Part shown: positions 25,814 to 35,061 of the stretch, in pieces | Position numbering within the stretch: the first letter of the stretch is position 1 | Layout of the letters: each line of letters opens with the position of its first letter | Source of the DNA: an uncultured Lachnospiraceae bacterium | GTDB lineage: Bacteria; Bacillota; Clostridia; Lachnospirales; Lachnospiraceae | Length of the DNA: 64,000 nucleotides | Assembly: GCA_910588865.1 (NCBI GenBank) | Contig: CAJUSJ010000005.1 | Span: 1 to 64,000, forward strand | Direction of reading: 5' to 3' | Program-made: the position numbers and the translations under genes | The notes under the pieces: model-generated | Databases searched by the model: none | What the model was told of the DNA's origin: nothing | What the model saw: the letters and a program-made list of their open reading frames with translations, nothing else

Positions 25814-26761
25814 ATGGGTAAGTATGTAGTAAAAAGACTTGGGATGGCTCTGGTTACCATATTTTTGGTCACCTGCCTTACATTCCTTCTGATGAACGCT
25901 GTGCCGGGAAGCCCGTGGCTCAGTGAGAAGTCTCCGTCGGAGGCGACACTGGCGGCTCTCAATGCCAAGTATGGTTTAGATAAGCCGCTGCATATCCAGC
26001 TTCTCAAGTACCTTCAGAATCTGTTGAAGGGCGATTTCGGTGTTTCTCTAAAGATGCAGAAAAACCGGGCGGTTTTGAGCATCATCAAAGAAATGTTTCC
26101 TGTATCCGCAAAAGTCGGCGCGCTGGCCCTGTGCTGGGCCGTGCTGGTGGGAGTCCCCTTGGGATGTCTTGCCGCTTTCAAGAGAGGAAGGCTGACAGAC
26201 AGCATCTTAAGGGTGGTGTGTACTCTGGGCATCTCCATGCCAAGTTTCGTGGTAGCCTCCATCCTGCTGGTATCTTTTGCGGGAGGTATCGCGTCTTTAA
26301 AGATCTTTCCTACCATATTTGACGCGTCGGCGGGCTGGAGAACCTATGTGCTCCCCTGTTTTGCCCTGGGCTTTTATCCCATGTGCTACACGGCCAGGCA
26401 GACCCGCTCAGCTATGCTGGATTCTTTAAACCAGGAGTTTATTAAGACAGCCAGGGCTAAGGGCTTAAAAGATAATAAGATTATTTTCAAGCATGCTCTG
26501 AGAAATGCCCTGATCCCTGTTATCACCTATCTGGGACCTCAGGTGGCCTTCACTTTGTGCGGTGGTTTTGTGGTAGAGAGCGTGTTTTCCATCCCAGGAC
26601 TTGGACGGTATTTTGTCCAGTCTATCCAGAACAGAGATTATCCGGTGATTATGGGAACCACGGTGTTCCTGGCCAGCTTCATTATCCTGATGAACATGGT
26701 GGTGGATATTTTATATAAGATCGCTGACCCGAGGATCAATCTGATGAAGGGAGGGGAGTGA
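25814..26761 (+). CDS. oppB: Oligopeptide ABC transporter permease OppB
   Basis: A 315-residue permease with six predicted membrane helices. It has the OppB/DppB N-terminus (KYVVKRLGMALVTIFLVTCL) and the coupling loop EFIKTARAKGLKDNKII, followed by GGFVVESVFSIPGLG. It forms the membrane channel with OppC for peptide import. Start ATG 25814; a GTG at 25805 is an alternative. It is the first gene of a five-gene operon, and its stop is 2 nt before the oppC start. Confidence 0.93.
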   Translation: MGKYVVKRLGMALVTIFLVTCLTFLLMNAVPGSPWLSEKSPSEATLAALNAKYGLDKPLHIQLLKYLQNLLKGDFGVSLKMQKNRAVLSIIKEMFPVSAKVGALALCWAVLVGVPLGCLAAFKRGRLTDSILRVVCTLGISMPSFVVASILLVSFAGGIASLKIFPTIFDASAGWRTYVLPCFALGFYPMCYTARQTRSAMLDSLNQEFIKTARAKGLKDNKIIFKHALRNALIPVITYLGPQVAFTLCGGFVVESVFSIPGLGRYFVQSIQNRDYPVIMGTTVFLASFIILMNMVVDILYKIADPRINLMKGGE

Positions 26762-26763
26762 TC

Positions 26764-28119
26764 ATGGCGGAAGATAAGAAGATGAAAAGGTGTCCGGTAA
26801 CTTTACAGCCAGACATAGAGGAGCTGTTGGACTGGAATAGCTACAGTGCCAGTGATTTTGACAGCGCCTCTGTGGAGGAGAAGGCGGACTTTATCCAGGA
26901 GAGGCAGAGTGTATCCTATTGGAAAGACGCCTGGCGCAGGCTAAAGAAAAACACAGTGGCCATGGTTGCCCTGGGAGTTATCATATTTTTGGTATTGTTT
27001 GCCTTTGTGGGTCCTTATGTGGTTCCCTATGGCTATGAACAGTTTAATAAGGGCGCGGAGAATCTCCATCCCTTCCACTATGCCCTGGAAGACCAGCAGA
27101 GGCTTGACGCCGAGGTGGCCGCGAGGACTGAGACAGAAACCCTGTCAGTGGATGAGCTTATCGCTCAGGCGGAGGAGGAAGCCGCGGCTAAGGGCGAGAA
27201 ACTGAGTCCGGTGGACATCGCCAAGATCAGGGCCCAGGCCAAGGTAGCGGCTCAGAACACCCCGGCCCAGAGCCGGCAGGTGGATGTGGACGCTCTTCGG
27301 GCAGAGCTGGGGATCAAGAAGAAGCTTTTCGGATACTCTAAAGAGGAGCTGGAGAGAAAGGCCAAAGGGGAGACGGTGTTCCCCCATGTGTTCGGAACCG
27401 ACATGTACGGCAGGGACATTCTGGTCCGGGTCATGTACGCGGCAAGGGTATCCATGAGCGTGGGGATCTGCGCGGCTATCCTTGTGCTGTTTATCGGAGC
27501 CACCTACGGTGCCGTCTCAGGCTACTGTGGAGGAAGGGTGGACGCGGTGATGCAGAGGATCGTGGAAGTGATCTACGCGGTGCCGGAGATGCTGGTGGTT
27601 CTCCTGATTGCCACAGCCCTAAAACCTATTTTAACTGAGTATGTGAACACGGGAAGCGGCCCATTAAAGTCCTTTGTTTCGGTTTTAGGACCAAACCTGA
27701 TCTCCATGTTCATCGCTTTCGGTGTGCTGTACTGGGTAACCATGAGCCGTATTATCAGAGGTCAGGTACTCCAGTTAAAACAGCAGGAGTATGTGACCGC
27801 GGCCAGGGCACTGGGCGCTTCCGGAGGACGGATCATCCGCAGGCATCTGATCCCCAACTGTATCGGACAGATCGTGGTGACCACCTGCCTTCAGATACCG
27901 TCAGCTATTTTCCTGGAGTCGTTTTTGTCCTACTTAGGCGTGGGAGTTTCCGCTCCCCTGCCGAGCCTGGGCTCCATGGCCACAGACGCTCTCAGCGGCA
28001 TGTACACCTACACTTACCGGCTGATCGTTCCGGCTGTGGTGCTGAGTGTTATGATTCTGGCGTTTAACCTGTTTGGAGACGGGCTGAGGGATGCCCTGGA
28101 TCCGAAGCTTAAAAAATAG
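26764..28119 (+). CDS. oppC: Oligopeptide ABC transporter permease OppC with large extracytoplasmic insert
   Basis: A 451-residue permease, roughly 150 residues longer than typical OppC. After a cytosolic N-terminus (~60 residues) and TM1 (TVAMVALGVIIFLVLFAFVG, ~65-84), an insert of about 120 residues rich in Ala, Glu and Lys precedes the canonical VFGTDMYGRDILVRVMYAAR and the five remaining helices. The coupling loop EYVTAARALGASGGRII and FLSYLGVGVSAPLPSLG are normal. The insert lies on the outer face and could contact the peptide-binding protein. The ATG at 26764 has GGGAGGGGAG upstream. Confidence 0.92.
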   Translation: MAEDKKMKRCPVTLQPDIEELLDWNSYSASDFDSASVEEKADFIQERQSVSYWKDAWRRLKKNTVAMVALGVIIFLVLFAFVGPYVVPYGYEQFNKGAENLHPFHYALEDQQRLDAEVAARTETETLSVDELIAQAEEEAAAKGEKLSPVDIAKIRAQAKVAAQNTPAQSRQVDVDALRAELGIKKKLFGYSKEELERKAKGETVFPHVFGTDMYGRDILVRVMYAARVSMSVGICAAILVLFIGATYGAVSGYCGGRVDAVMQRIVEVIYAVPEMLVVLLIATALKPILTEYVNTGSGPLKSFVSVLGPNLISMFIAFGVLYWVTMSRIIRGQVLQLKQQEYVTAARALGASGGRIIRRHLIPNCIGQIVVTTCLQIPSAIFLESFLSYLGVGVSAPLPSLGSMATDALSGMYTYTYRLIVPAVVLSVMILAFNLFGDGLRDALDPKLKK

Positions 28120-28136
28120 AGAGGAGGGGACCTGTT

Positions 28137-29180
28137 ATGGCAGAGGCAAAAGAGAATCAGAAGCTGTTGGAAGTGAAAGATCTGCGGGTCTCTTTCTTCA
28201 CCCCGGCAGGAGAAGTAAAGGCAGTGGGAGGCATATCTTATGACCTGGATTACGGCGAGGTCATGGGAGTGGTGGGAGAGTCCGGTTCGGGAAAGAGCCA
28301 GGAGGCCTACTCCATCATGGGTCTTTTGCAGTCTCCCGGCAAGGTCATAGGCGGTTCCATCACCTTTGAGGGACAGGATGTGCTGAGTTTTTCTAAGGAC
28401 GAGATGACCGCGTTCAGGGGAAATAAGGTGGCCATGATCTTCCAGAACCCTATGACCTGCTTAAATCCAGTATATACTGTGGGCAACCAGCTGGTGGAAG
28501 CCTTAAGGGCTCATGACAAGAACATCTCCAGGGCAGACGCGGAAAAGCGGGCCATGGAGATGATGGAGATGGTTGGTATTAATAATGTAGAAAAGCGGAT
28601 GAGACAATATCCTCATGAGTTTTCAGGCGGCATGAGGCAGCGTGTCATGATCGCCATGGGGCTCATCTGCCATCCCCAGCTTCTCATTGCCGATGAGCCT
28701 ACCACGGCCCTGGATGTGACGATTCAGGCCCAGATCCTGGAGCTTATGAAGGATCTGCAGAAGAAGACCAAGATGGGCATTATCTTTATCACCCACAACT
28801 TGGGCGTGGTGGCGGACATCTGCGATAAGGTGTCGGTGATGTATGCGGGAAAGATCGTGGAACAGGGGCCAGTGGATGATATTTTCTATAATCCGTCTCA
28901 CCCATATACCGTGGGACTTCTCCGCTCCATGCCCCGGGTGGACGCGGAGAATTATGAGCGTCTGATTCCCATAGAAGGAACTCCTGTGGATATGCTGAAC
29001 CCGCCGGAAGGCTGTCCTTTCGCTCCCCGGTGCCAGCACTGCATGAAGATCTGCCTGAAGAAAATGCCTCCATACATGGAGATTGGCGAGAAACACCGCT
29101 CCGCCTGCTGGCTGCGGGTTTTGGAGCGCATGGATAAAAAGGATCAAAACAAGGAGGGAAACCAGGATGGAAAGCAGTGA
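28137..29180 (+). CDS. oppD: Oligopeptide ABC transporter ATPase OppD
   Basis: A 347-residue ATPase: Walker A GESGSGKS, signature FSGGMRQR, Walker B LLIADEPTTALD, and the C-terminal oligo_HPY extension with the four-cysteine cluster (CPFAPRCQHCMKIC) that binds a metal cluster in related Opp/Dpp ATPases. It hydrolyses ATP with OppF to power peptide import on the cytosolic face. SD GAGGAGGGG precedes the ATG. It overlaps oppF by 14 nt. Confidence 0.96.
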   Translation: MAEAKENQKLLEVKDLRVSFFTPAGEVKAVGGISYDLDYGEVMGVVGESGSGKSQEAYSIMGLLQSPGKVIGGSITFEGQDVLSFSKDEMTAFRGNKVAMIFQNPMTCLNPVYTVGNQLVEALRAHDKNISRADAEKRAMEMMEMVGINNVEKRMRQYPHEFSGGMRQRVMIAMGLICHPQLLIADEPTTALDVTIQAQILELMKDLQKKTKMGIIFITHNLGVVADICDKVSVMYAGKIVEQGPVDDIFYNPSHPYTVGLLRSMPRVDAENYERLIPIEGTPVDMLNPPEGCPFAPRCQHCMKICLKKMPPYMEIGEKHRSACWLRVLERMDKKDQNKEGNQDGKQ

Positions 29181-30180
29181 GAAAAAACTCCTTGAAGTGA
29201 CAAAATTGCGAAAATATTTTTCTGTAAAAGGGGTTAAGGGGCCAGGAGTCCAGGCTGTCCAGGATGTGTCTTTCTTCATTAAAAAGGGAGAGACTCTGGG
29301 GCTGGTGGGAGAGTCCGGGTGCGGAAAGACCACTTTGGGAAGAACTGTTCTCAGGCTCTACGAGCCAACAGGCGGTAAGATTGTCTATGACGGCAAAGTG
29401 CTTTACGACAATCCCCTGGGGCCTGACGGCAAGGCTCTCGGCAAGGCGGTTTCGGAAAATATGCTGCCTTACCGCAGGAAGATGCAGATCATCTTTCAGG
29501 ATCCTTCCGCCTCCCTGGACCCCCGCATGACCGTGGGGGAGATTATCGGGGAAGCTATTGATATCCACAAGCTGGCGGCCAGCAAGTCAGACCGGCTTGA
29601 CATGATAAAAGAACTGCTGGGCAAGGTGGGGCTTAACACGGAGCACGCGAACCGGTACCCTCATGAATTTTCCGGGGGACAACAGCAGAGGGTGGGCATC
29701 GCCAGGGCTCTGGCGGTGAAGCCGGAATTTATTGTGTGTGACGAGCCTATATCGGCTCTTGATGTGTCCATCCAGTCCCAGGTAGTGAACATGCTGGAGG
29801 ATATGCAGCAGGAGATGGGCCTTACCTATCTGTTTATTGCCCATGACCTGTCAGTGGTGAGACACATCTCCAACAGGATCGGGGTCATGTATCTGGGATC
29901 TTTGGTGGAACTTGGGGAGAGTTATGAACTGAACCGCCACCCGATCCATCCCTATACCCAGACCCTTCTGTCAGCGGTGCCGGTTCCGGATCCGAAACTT
30001 AGTAAGGCCAGGAAGAGGATCGTGCTGGAGGGAGATATTCCCAGTCCCATGAATCCGCCCGCGGGCTGCCGTTTCCATACCAGGTGTCCCTATGCCGTAG
30101 AAAAGTGTAGCCAGGAGGCTCCGGAGTTTAAAGAGCATGAGCCAGGCCATTGGGCGGCTTGTCATCTGCTGGATTCATAA
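29167..30180 (+). CDS. oppF: Oligopeptide ABC transporter ATPase OppF
   Basis: A 337-residue ATPase paired with OppD: Walker A GESGCGKTT, signature FSGGQQQR, Walker B FIVCDEPISALD, and the oligo_HPY C-terminus with Cys residues (CRFHTRCPYAVEKC). The ATG at 29167 (MESSEKK) has GGAGGG upstream. The frame opens earlier at 29083 inside oppD, which is not used. Followed by a GC-rich hairpin and then oppA. Confidence 0.96.
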   Translation: MESSEKKLLEVTKLRKYFSVKGVKGPGVQAVQDVSFFIKKGETLGLVGESGCGKTTLGRTVLRLYEPTGGKIVYDGKVLYDNPLGPDGKALGKAVSENMLPYRRKMQIIFQDPSASLDPRMTVGEIIGEAIDIHKLAASKSDRLDMIKELLGKVGLNTEHANRYPHEFSGGQQQRVGIARALAVKPEFIVCDEPISALDVSIQSQVVNMLEDMQQEMGLTYLFIAHDLSVVRHISNRIGVMYLGSLVELGESYELNRHPIHPYTQTLLSAVPVPDPKLSKARKRIVLEGDIPSPMNPPAGCRFHTRCPYAVEKCSQEAPEFKEHEPGHWAACHLLDS

Positions 30181-30220
30181 AGATGGTATCTTTGCCTGCT
30201 GTGCGGGCGTTTTGATACAG

Positions 30221-30236
30221 GCCGCGCGAGCGCGGC
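30221..30236 (+). promoter_or_regulatory. Hairpin between oppF and oppA
   Basis: GCCGCGC-GA-GCGCGGC is a perfect 7-bp stem with an A-rich tail and no T-run. It lies just before the oppA ribosome binding site. It could protect the oppA mRNA end after processing and raise binding-protein levels. Confidence 0.45.
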
Positions 30237-30261
30237 AAAAACAAAAAGGAGGTTATGTATT

Positions 30262-32019
30262 ATGAGAAAAACAAAGAAGATTTTGTCCGCGGTTCTGGCT
30301 TCCGCCATGACGCTGTCCCTGGCAGCCTGTGGCGGAGGAAGTACAACAGAACCCACAACCACAGCCGGAACTGCCGATACCACGGCTGCCTCGGATACTA
30401 CAGAGGCGGAGACTTCCTCCACGGAAGAGACTACGGTCGCGGCCTCTGACACAGAGACGGGAGAGTTTAACATAGCGGTGTGTCTGGCCTCTGAGCCTCA
30501 GAGCATTGACCCGGCTTTAAACAGCGCGGTTGACGGTGCCATCACCATCAACCATGTTTTCGAAGGCCTGATCAAGTGGGTTGACGACGGCCAGGGCAAC
30601 GCGACCCTGGCTCCAGGCCAGGCAGAGTCCTGGGAAAAGGTGGTCAATGATGACGGCACCGTAACCTATACCTTTAAGATGCGTGACGGGATCAAGTGGT
30701 CTGACGGCAAGGAAGTGACTGCCAAAGACTTTGAGTACAGCTGGAAGCGTCTGGCCAACCCAGAGACAGCGGCAGATTACTGCTACATGATTGATATGGT
30801 TCAGGGCTATGCCGGGGTGGCGGACGGAACCGCTGATCCGGATACTCTGGCTGTCAAAGCTGTTGACGACAAGACCCTGGAAGTAGTTCTCACCTACGAC
30901 TGCCCATATTTCGAGGAGATCGCCGCGTTTCCATCCACCTTCCCGGTTCGCCAGGATGTGGTAGAGGGCAACGAGGAGTGGACTTATGACCCGGCTACCT
31001 ACATCGGCAACGGGCCGTACAAGATGAAAGAGTGGTCCCACAATGCCTACATCCTTACAGAGAAAAATACAGAATATTACGACTACGAGAATCTTGGACC
31101 AGCCACCATCCGCTTTACACTGTTAGATGACGCCAACGCCATTCTGGCTGCCTACAACAGCGGTGAGCTTCAGTTTATCGAGGAGCTTCCTGTAGACGAG
31201 GTTGCCAATTATTTGGTTTCCGGCGATCTGAAGATCGTGGACTATATCGGAACCTACTATGTGTGCTTTAACACGGAGGACGAAGTGTTCTCTGATCCCA
31301 AGGTCCGCAAGGCATTTAATCTGGCCATTGACCGCAACTACATTGTTGAGAATGTAACTCAGACCGGTCAGGTGCCTGCCGGCGGTTTTGTTCCTGCCGG
31401 CGTCTACGACGCGGAAGGCCCTGGCGGTGACGATTTCCGCACCAGGGGCAAAGACTACTACAGCGTGGCGGCGGAGGATTATGAGGCGAACTGTGAGGAG
31501 GCGAGGCAGCTTCTGGCAGAGGCCGGATATCCCGGCGGCGAGGGATTCCCCACTGTAGAGTATCTGTACAACACCAACGATGAACACAAGGCTGTCGGCG
31601 AGGCCCTGCAGAATATGTGGCAGACGGTTCTGGGTGTCAACGTAACCCTGAACAACCAGGACTGGAACGTATTCCTGCAGACACGTAAAGACGGTGATTA
31701 CCAGATCGCCCGCAATGGCTGGATCGCTGACTACAATGATCCCTGCTCCTTCCTGGATATGTGGTACACCGACGGCGGCAACAACGACGCTCAGTACTCC
31801 AATCCGGAATACGACGCGCTCATCGACGCGGCAAAGGCTACCTCTGTTCCCGAGGAGCGTATGGAGGCGTTCCACAAGGCAGAAGATATCCTTATGGGAC
31901 AGGACAATGTACACGCCCCCATTTACTTCTACACTCAGAAGTACATGATGGATGACAGCATCCAGGGTATGTACTATACACCACTTGGATACTTCTTCTT
32001 TGGATATACCCACAAGTAA
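30262..32019 (+). CDS. oppA: Peptide-binding lipoprotein OppA
   Basis: A 585-residue SBP_bac_5 protein. It has a signal peptide with lipobox LAAC and a Thr/Glu-rich linker (~25-65). The body has family motifs PQSIDPALNSAVDGA, FKMRDGIKWSDGKEVTAKDF, YIGNGPYKMKEW and RKAFNLAIDRNYI. It captures peptides outside the membrane for OppBCDF. AAAAAGGAGG lies upstream of the ATG. Last gene of the operon, followed by a terminator. Confidence 0.96.
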   Translation: MRKTKKILSAVLASAMTLSLAACGGGSTTEPTTTAGTADTTAASDTTEAETSSTEETTVAASDTETGEFNIAVCLASEPQSIDPALNSAVDGAITINHVFEGLIKWVDDGQGNATLAPGQAESWEKVVNDDGTVTYTFKMRDGIKWSDGKEVTAKDFEYSWKRLANPETAADYCYMIDMVQGYAGVADGTADPDTLAVKAVDDKTLEVVLTYDCPYFEEIAAFPSTFPVRQDVVEGNEEWTYDPATYIGNGPYKMKEWSHNAYILTEKNTEYYDYENLGPATIRFTLLDDANAILAAYNSGELQFIEELPVDEVANYLVSGDLKIVDYIGTYYVCFNTEDEVFSDPKVRKAFNLAIDRNYIVENVTQTGQVPAGGFVPAGVYDAEGPGGDDFRTRGKDYYSVAAEDYEANCEEARQLLAEAGYPGGEGFPTVEYLYNTNDEHKAVGEALQNMWQTVLGVNVTLNNQDWNVFLQTRKDGDYQIARNGWIADYNDPCSFLDMWYTDGGNNDAQYSNPEYDALIDAAKATSVPEERMEAFHKAEDILMGQDNVHAPIYFYTQKYMMDDSIQGMYYTPLGYFFFGYTHK

Positions 32020-32038
32020 AAATTTTCAAAAACAGGTT

Positions 32039-32072
32039 CGGCATCTGGCGGTGTTCAGGTGCCGGATTTTTT
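32039..32072 (+). terminator. Terminator of the opp operon
   Basis: CGGCATCTG and CAGGTGCCG pair over 9 bp (one G-U) followed by ATTTTTT. Confidence 0.85.
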
Positions 32073-32083
32073 AAATCTCTGGA

Positions 32084-32112
32084 TTGACAAATTTCCGGCC
32101 AGGGTATATACT
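32084..32112 (+). promoter_or_regulatory. Promoter upstream of the Uma2 gene
   Basis: Perfect TTGACA, 17 nt, TATACT. The leader to the gene is about 200 nt with no ORF I recognise. A second weaker candidate (TAGACA, 18 nt, TATACT) lies near 32240-32264. Confidence 0.65.
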
Positions 32113-32316
32113 TTAAGAAATTGTCAAATCTTTCGGAGAATTTCTATCAGGCAGATCAAAACCACATCATCTGTGTATAAAACCACAGTCCAGGCATAGC
32201 TGAAACATCCGAAAATCCTATTGATAAGAAAACAAAATAGACATGTATGTAAGATTTGCGGTATACTGAGGACAGCGGCCGGACTGGAGCCAGGCCAAAG
32301 ATCAGGAGGACCGTTT

Positions 32317-32907
32317 ATGTCTGCATATATGGGAGAGGAAGAGGTAATAAGATTAAATCGTATGACGTCAGCACAGGAACAGCTTTTTACAGTGGAAGAC
32401 ATTGAGGCTCTTCCGGAGGATGAGCGGGTGGAATTGATTGATGGGCGGATCTACTATATGGCCGCCCCTTCCAGGACTCATCAGAGACTTCTGATATTTT
32501 TAACCGTGGAGATCGAATCCTATATCAGAAACCATAAAGGGAAATGCCAGGTGTATATAGCGCCTTTCGCGCTCTATCTGAATGAAGATAACTCAACGTA
32601 TCTGGAACCAGACCTGATGGTGGTGTGTGACAGGGACAAGACCGATGAAAAAGGCTGTCATGGAGCCCCTGATTTGGTGATGGAGATCGTATCCCCCAGT
32701 ACCCGGAGCCGGGACTATCTGTTGAAATTGAATAAATACCAGCACGGGGGAGTAAGGGAATACTGGATTCTGGACACAGAGAGAGATGTGATCCAGGTGT
32801 ATGACCTTGGGAGGAATCAGGTGGAGAGCTATGGATTTGGGGACAAGATCAAAGTGGGCATATTTCCGGATCTGTCAATTACGGTTCCCCCCGTCCTCGG
32901 CGACTGA
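32317..32907 (+). CDS. Uma2/DUF820-family putative restriction-endonuclease-fold protein
   Basis: A 196-residue Uma2 family protein with the PD-(D/E)XK-like layout: ELIDGRIYYM, the acidic YLEPDLMVV, and DLVMEIVSPSTRSRDYLLKLNKYQ. The family is nuclease-like, expanded in many bacteria, and mostly of unknown role. The ATG at 32317 has AGGAGGACC upstream; the frame opens at 32221 without support. The extreme C-terminus (TVPPVLGD) does not look like the family end and runs straight into a structured repeat, so the original 3' end may have been replaced. Confidence 0.85.
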   Translation: MSAYMGEEEVIRLNRMTSAQEQLFTVEDIEALPEDERVELIDGRIYYMAAPSRTHQRLLIFLTVEIESYIRNHKGKCQVYIAPFALYLNEDNSTYLEPDLMVVCDRDKTDEKGCHGAPDLVMEIVSPSTRSRDYLLKLNKYQHGGVREYWILDTERDVIQVYDLGRNQVESYGFGDKIKVGIFPDLSITVPPVLGD

Positions 32908-32998
32908 CAAAAATCCATGAAAATCGCCTGCGGCGGTTCTAAGCACCAGTGGCGCTTGTTTAGAACCGACCGAAACGGAGTGTCGAGGGGACATATGC
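32908..32998 (+). repeat. Structured repeat element, copy 1
   Basis: The first 28 nt (32908-32935) are identical to the reverse complement of 42577-42604 inside the serine-recombinase element. They are followed by a hairpin (GGTTCTAA ... TTAGAACC) with an inner AAGCACC/GGCGCTT stem and a further foldable GC stretch. It occupies the gap between the Uma2 gene and the HAD phosphatase gene. Confidence 0.6.
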
Positions 32999-33149
32999 TT
33001 TGCTTCCATAACGGTATTGGCCCATGACTGATCAGTAACATCTGTCCATCGCTCTGCCTGTCTTTTCCAACGAAAGGTCTTTATAAATTGAGGACAATAT
33101 GATAGACTTAGGAGAGCAAAACGCGAGATTGATGGAGGGGAGTACGGAA

Positions 33150-33965
33150 ATGGACTATAAGATTATCGTACTGGATTTGGACGGCACACTGACGAACCGG
33201 GACAAGATCATCACACCCAGGACCAGGGAGGCCCTGATGAAGATTCAGGACATGGGAAAGATTGTGGTGCTGGCATCGGGGAGGCCCACCCATGGGGTGA
33301 TGCCCCTGGCAAGGGAACTTGAGCTGGAACGCCATGGAGGATATATTTTATCTTTCAACGGAGGCATGATCGTCAACTGCCAGACAGGGGAGACGGTGTT
33401 TTCCAGCCAGCTTCCCGCGGAGATCAACAAAAAGGTTATAGGACTTGCCCAGGAGCACCGGGTGGATATCATGACCTATGAGGGCGACAAGATCATTGCC
33501 AGCAATGCCGCCTACCAGTACATTGCCCTGGAGTCCAGGGTGTGCCACATGGAGGTGAAGGAGATCCATGATTTCGAGAAGATGAAAGAGTATGTGTCAT
33601 TCGCGGTGCCCAAGTTTATCCTTACCGATGATGGAGATTATCTGGTCACCATAGAACCAAAGGTGAAGGCGGCCATGGGCCGGGATTTTGGCGTCTACCG
33701 CTCAGACCCCTACTATCTGGAGGTTCTGCCAAAAGGGATCGACAAGGCAAAATCCCTGGAGCGTTTTCTGGAGGTTACAGGTTATAAGAGGGAGGAGATG
33801 ATCGCCTGCGGGGACGGGTATAATGATCTGACCATGATCCGCTTCGCGGGGCTGGGCGTTGCCATGGAAAACGGGGTGCTTCCGGCCCGCCAGGCCGCGG
33901 ATTACATCACTTTGTCCAACAACGACGACGGTGTGGCCCATGTGGTGGAGAAATTTATGCTGTAG
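33150..33965 (+). CDS. Cof-type HAD hydrolase
   Basis: A 271-residue HAD-superfamily IIB phosphatase. Motif I is DLDGTL (nucleophile Asp in IVLDLDGT), motif II ASGRP, motif III lysine in PKGIDKAKSL, and motif IV GDGYNDLTMI. The family hydrolyses sugar phosphates or FMN. The ATG at 33150 has GGAGGGGAG upstream; in-frame starts further upstream are weaker. Likely monocistronic or followed by yerC. Confidence 0.9.
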   Translation: MDYKIIVLDLDGTLTNRDKIITPRTREALMKIQDMGKIVVLASGRPTHGVMPLARELELERHGGYILSFNGGMIVNCQTGETVFSSQLPAEINKKVIGLAQEHRVDIMTYEGDKIIASNAAYQYIALESRVCHMEVKEIHDFEKMKEYVSFAVPKFILTDDGDYLVTIEPKVKAAMGRDFGVYRSDPYYLEVLPKGIDKAKSLERFLEVTGYKREEMIACGDGYNDLTMIRFAGLGVAMENGVLPARQAADYITLSNNDDGVAHVVEKFML

Positions 33966-34035
33966 GGGTGGACTTTAAAATTTTACTGTGCTAAAATATA
34001 CCCATAAGGAGAAATTCTGAAAAGGGGACCAGGAA

Positions 34036-34341
34036 ATGAACAAAAAAATTAAAACCGAGGCAGTTGACCATCTGTTTGAGGCGGTTCTGACTCTGGAGAG
34101 TCCGGAGGAGTGCTATGCGTTTTTTGAGGATGTCTGCACGGTCAATGAGCTGCTGTCGCTTTCCCAGCGCTACGAGGTAGCCAGGATGCTTCGGGATAAG
34201 AAGACATATTTGGAGATCGCGGAGAAGACAGGGGCCTCCACCGCCACCATCAGCCGGGTGAACCGCTCTCTGAACTACGGCAATGACGGGTATGACATGG
34301 TATTTGCCCGTCTGAAAGAGGAATCAGGGGAAGAAGAATAG
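34036..34341 (+). CDS. yerC: YerC/YecD family TrpR-like regulator
   Basis: A 101-residue all-helical protein with the Trp-repressor-type helix-turn-helix (ELLSLSQRYEVARMLRDKKTY, ASTATISRVNRSLNYG). The YerC/YecD family is a conserved Firmicutes transcription factor of unclear ligand. SD GGGGACCAGG is before the ATG. It ends at a bidirectional terminator. Confidence 0.9.
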   Translation: MNKKIKTEAVDHLFEAVLTLESPEECYAFFEDVCTVNELLSLSQRYEVARMLRDKKTYLEIAEKTGASTATISRVNRSLNYGNDGYDMVFARLKEESGEEE

Positions 34342-34355
34342 AATATGGGCAAAGC

Positions 34356-34391
34356 AAAAAAGAAATAGCTTAGAGGGCTATTTCTTTTTTT
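34356..34391. terminator. Bidirectional terminator
   Basis: AAAAAAGAAATAGC and GCTATTTCTTTTTT form a 14-bp stem with A- and T-runs on both sides, serving yerC (plus) and the DUF1836 gene (minus), whose stop lies in its 3' arm. Confidence 0.85.
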
Positions 34392-35061
34392 TGCCGCCAG
34401 GCGGATATTCTTTTCGAATCTGGTCGATCAAAAATTCCATGATCTGCTTTTTCAGATACACATCAAATCCAAGGGAGCAGATAAAGGAAAACAACTGTAA
34501 GTATTCCTGGTCACTTTTCTTCTGGGCCCCTTGACTGTCCTGCCCCGCCTCCTGGTCGTCATACATAGAAAATGTTTTCATGGAAGTGCGGAATTTTTTC
34601 AGGATATCTTCCTTGAGACGCTTCATCTGTTCCTTCTCCAGGGAAAAGATCTCCTGATAAATGTCCTCCAGGGACCGGGAGTCCGCGGCCGGGGCATCCG
34701 AAGAGCCTCCCCGGCCCGCGGAAAAATGTTCCTCCGTCACAGGGGCAAAGAGGGCCTCAATGTCGTGGAATGACAGCATATTTTTAAAATAGTAGATAAA
34801 GATCAGCAGCAGGGTGTGCTCCTTGGTGTACTTCTTTTTGACCGGGGGGGGAAGAAGGTTGTTCTTGGCATAATTGTTGATCATGGTCTTGGTGAGCACC
34901 TTGTCTTCCGGGTAGCGCTTGGACTTCTCCAGCCGCTCGTCCATAAATGTGGTCAGCTGATCCATATAAAGGGGAATGTCGGGGATCTGTTCCGGCTTAA
35001 CATAGTCCAGCCCATCCAGCCAGGAGAGGATCTCGCGAAGCAGTTCTTCATTTAATCTCAT
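34378..35061 (-). CDS. DUF1836 domain protein
   Basis: A 227-residue protein with the DUF1836 domain at the N-terminus (IPDIPLYMDQLTTFMDERL, LTKTMINNYAKNNLLPPP, KYTKEHTLLLIFIYYFKNML). That domain has a MerR-like helix-turn-helix character. The middle is low-complexity and the C-terminus helical and Lys-rich. The family is largely confined to Firmicutes and of unknown function, possibly a transcription regulator. Confidence 0.85.
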   Translation of the reverse strand: MRLNEELLREILSWLDGLDYVKPEQIPDIPLYMDQLTTFMDERLEKSKRYPEDKVLTKTMINNYAKNNLLPPPVKKKYTKEHTLLLIFIYYFKNMLSFHDIEALFAPVTEEHFSAGRGGSSDAPAADSRSLEDIYQEIFSLEKEQMKRLKEDILKKFRTSMKTFSMYDDQEAGQDSQGAQKKSDQEYLQLFSFICSLGFDVYLKKQIMEFLIDQIRKEYPPGGKKKK

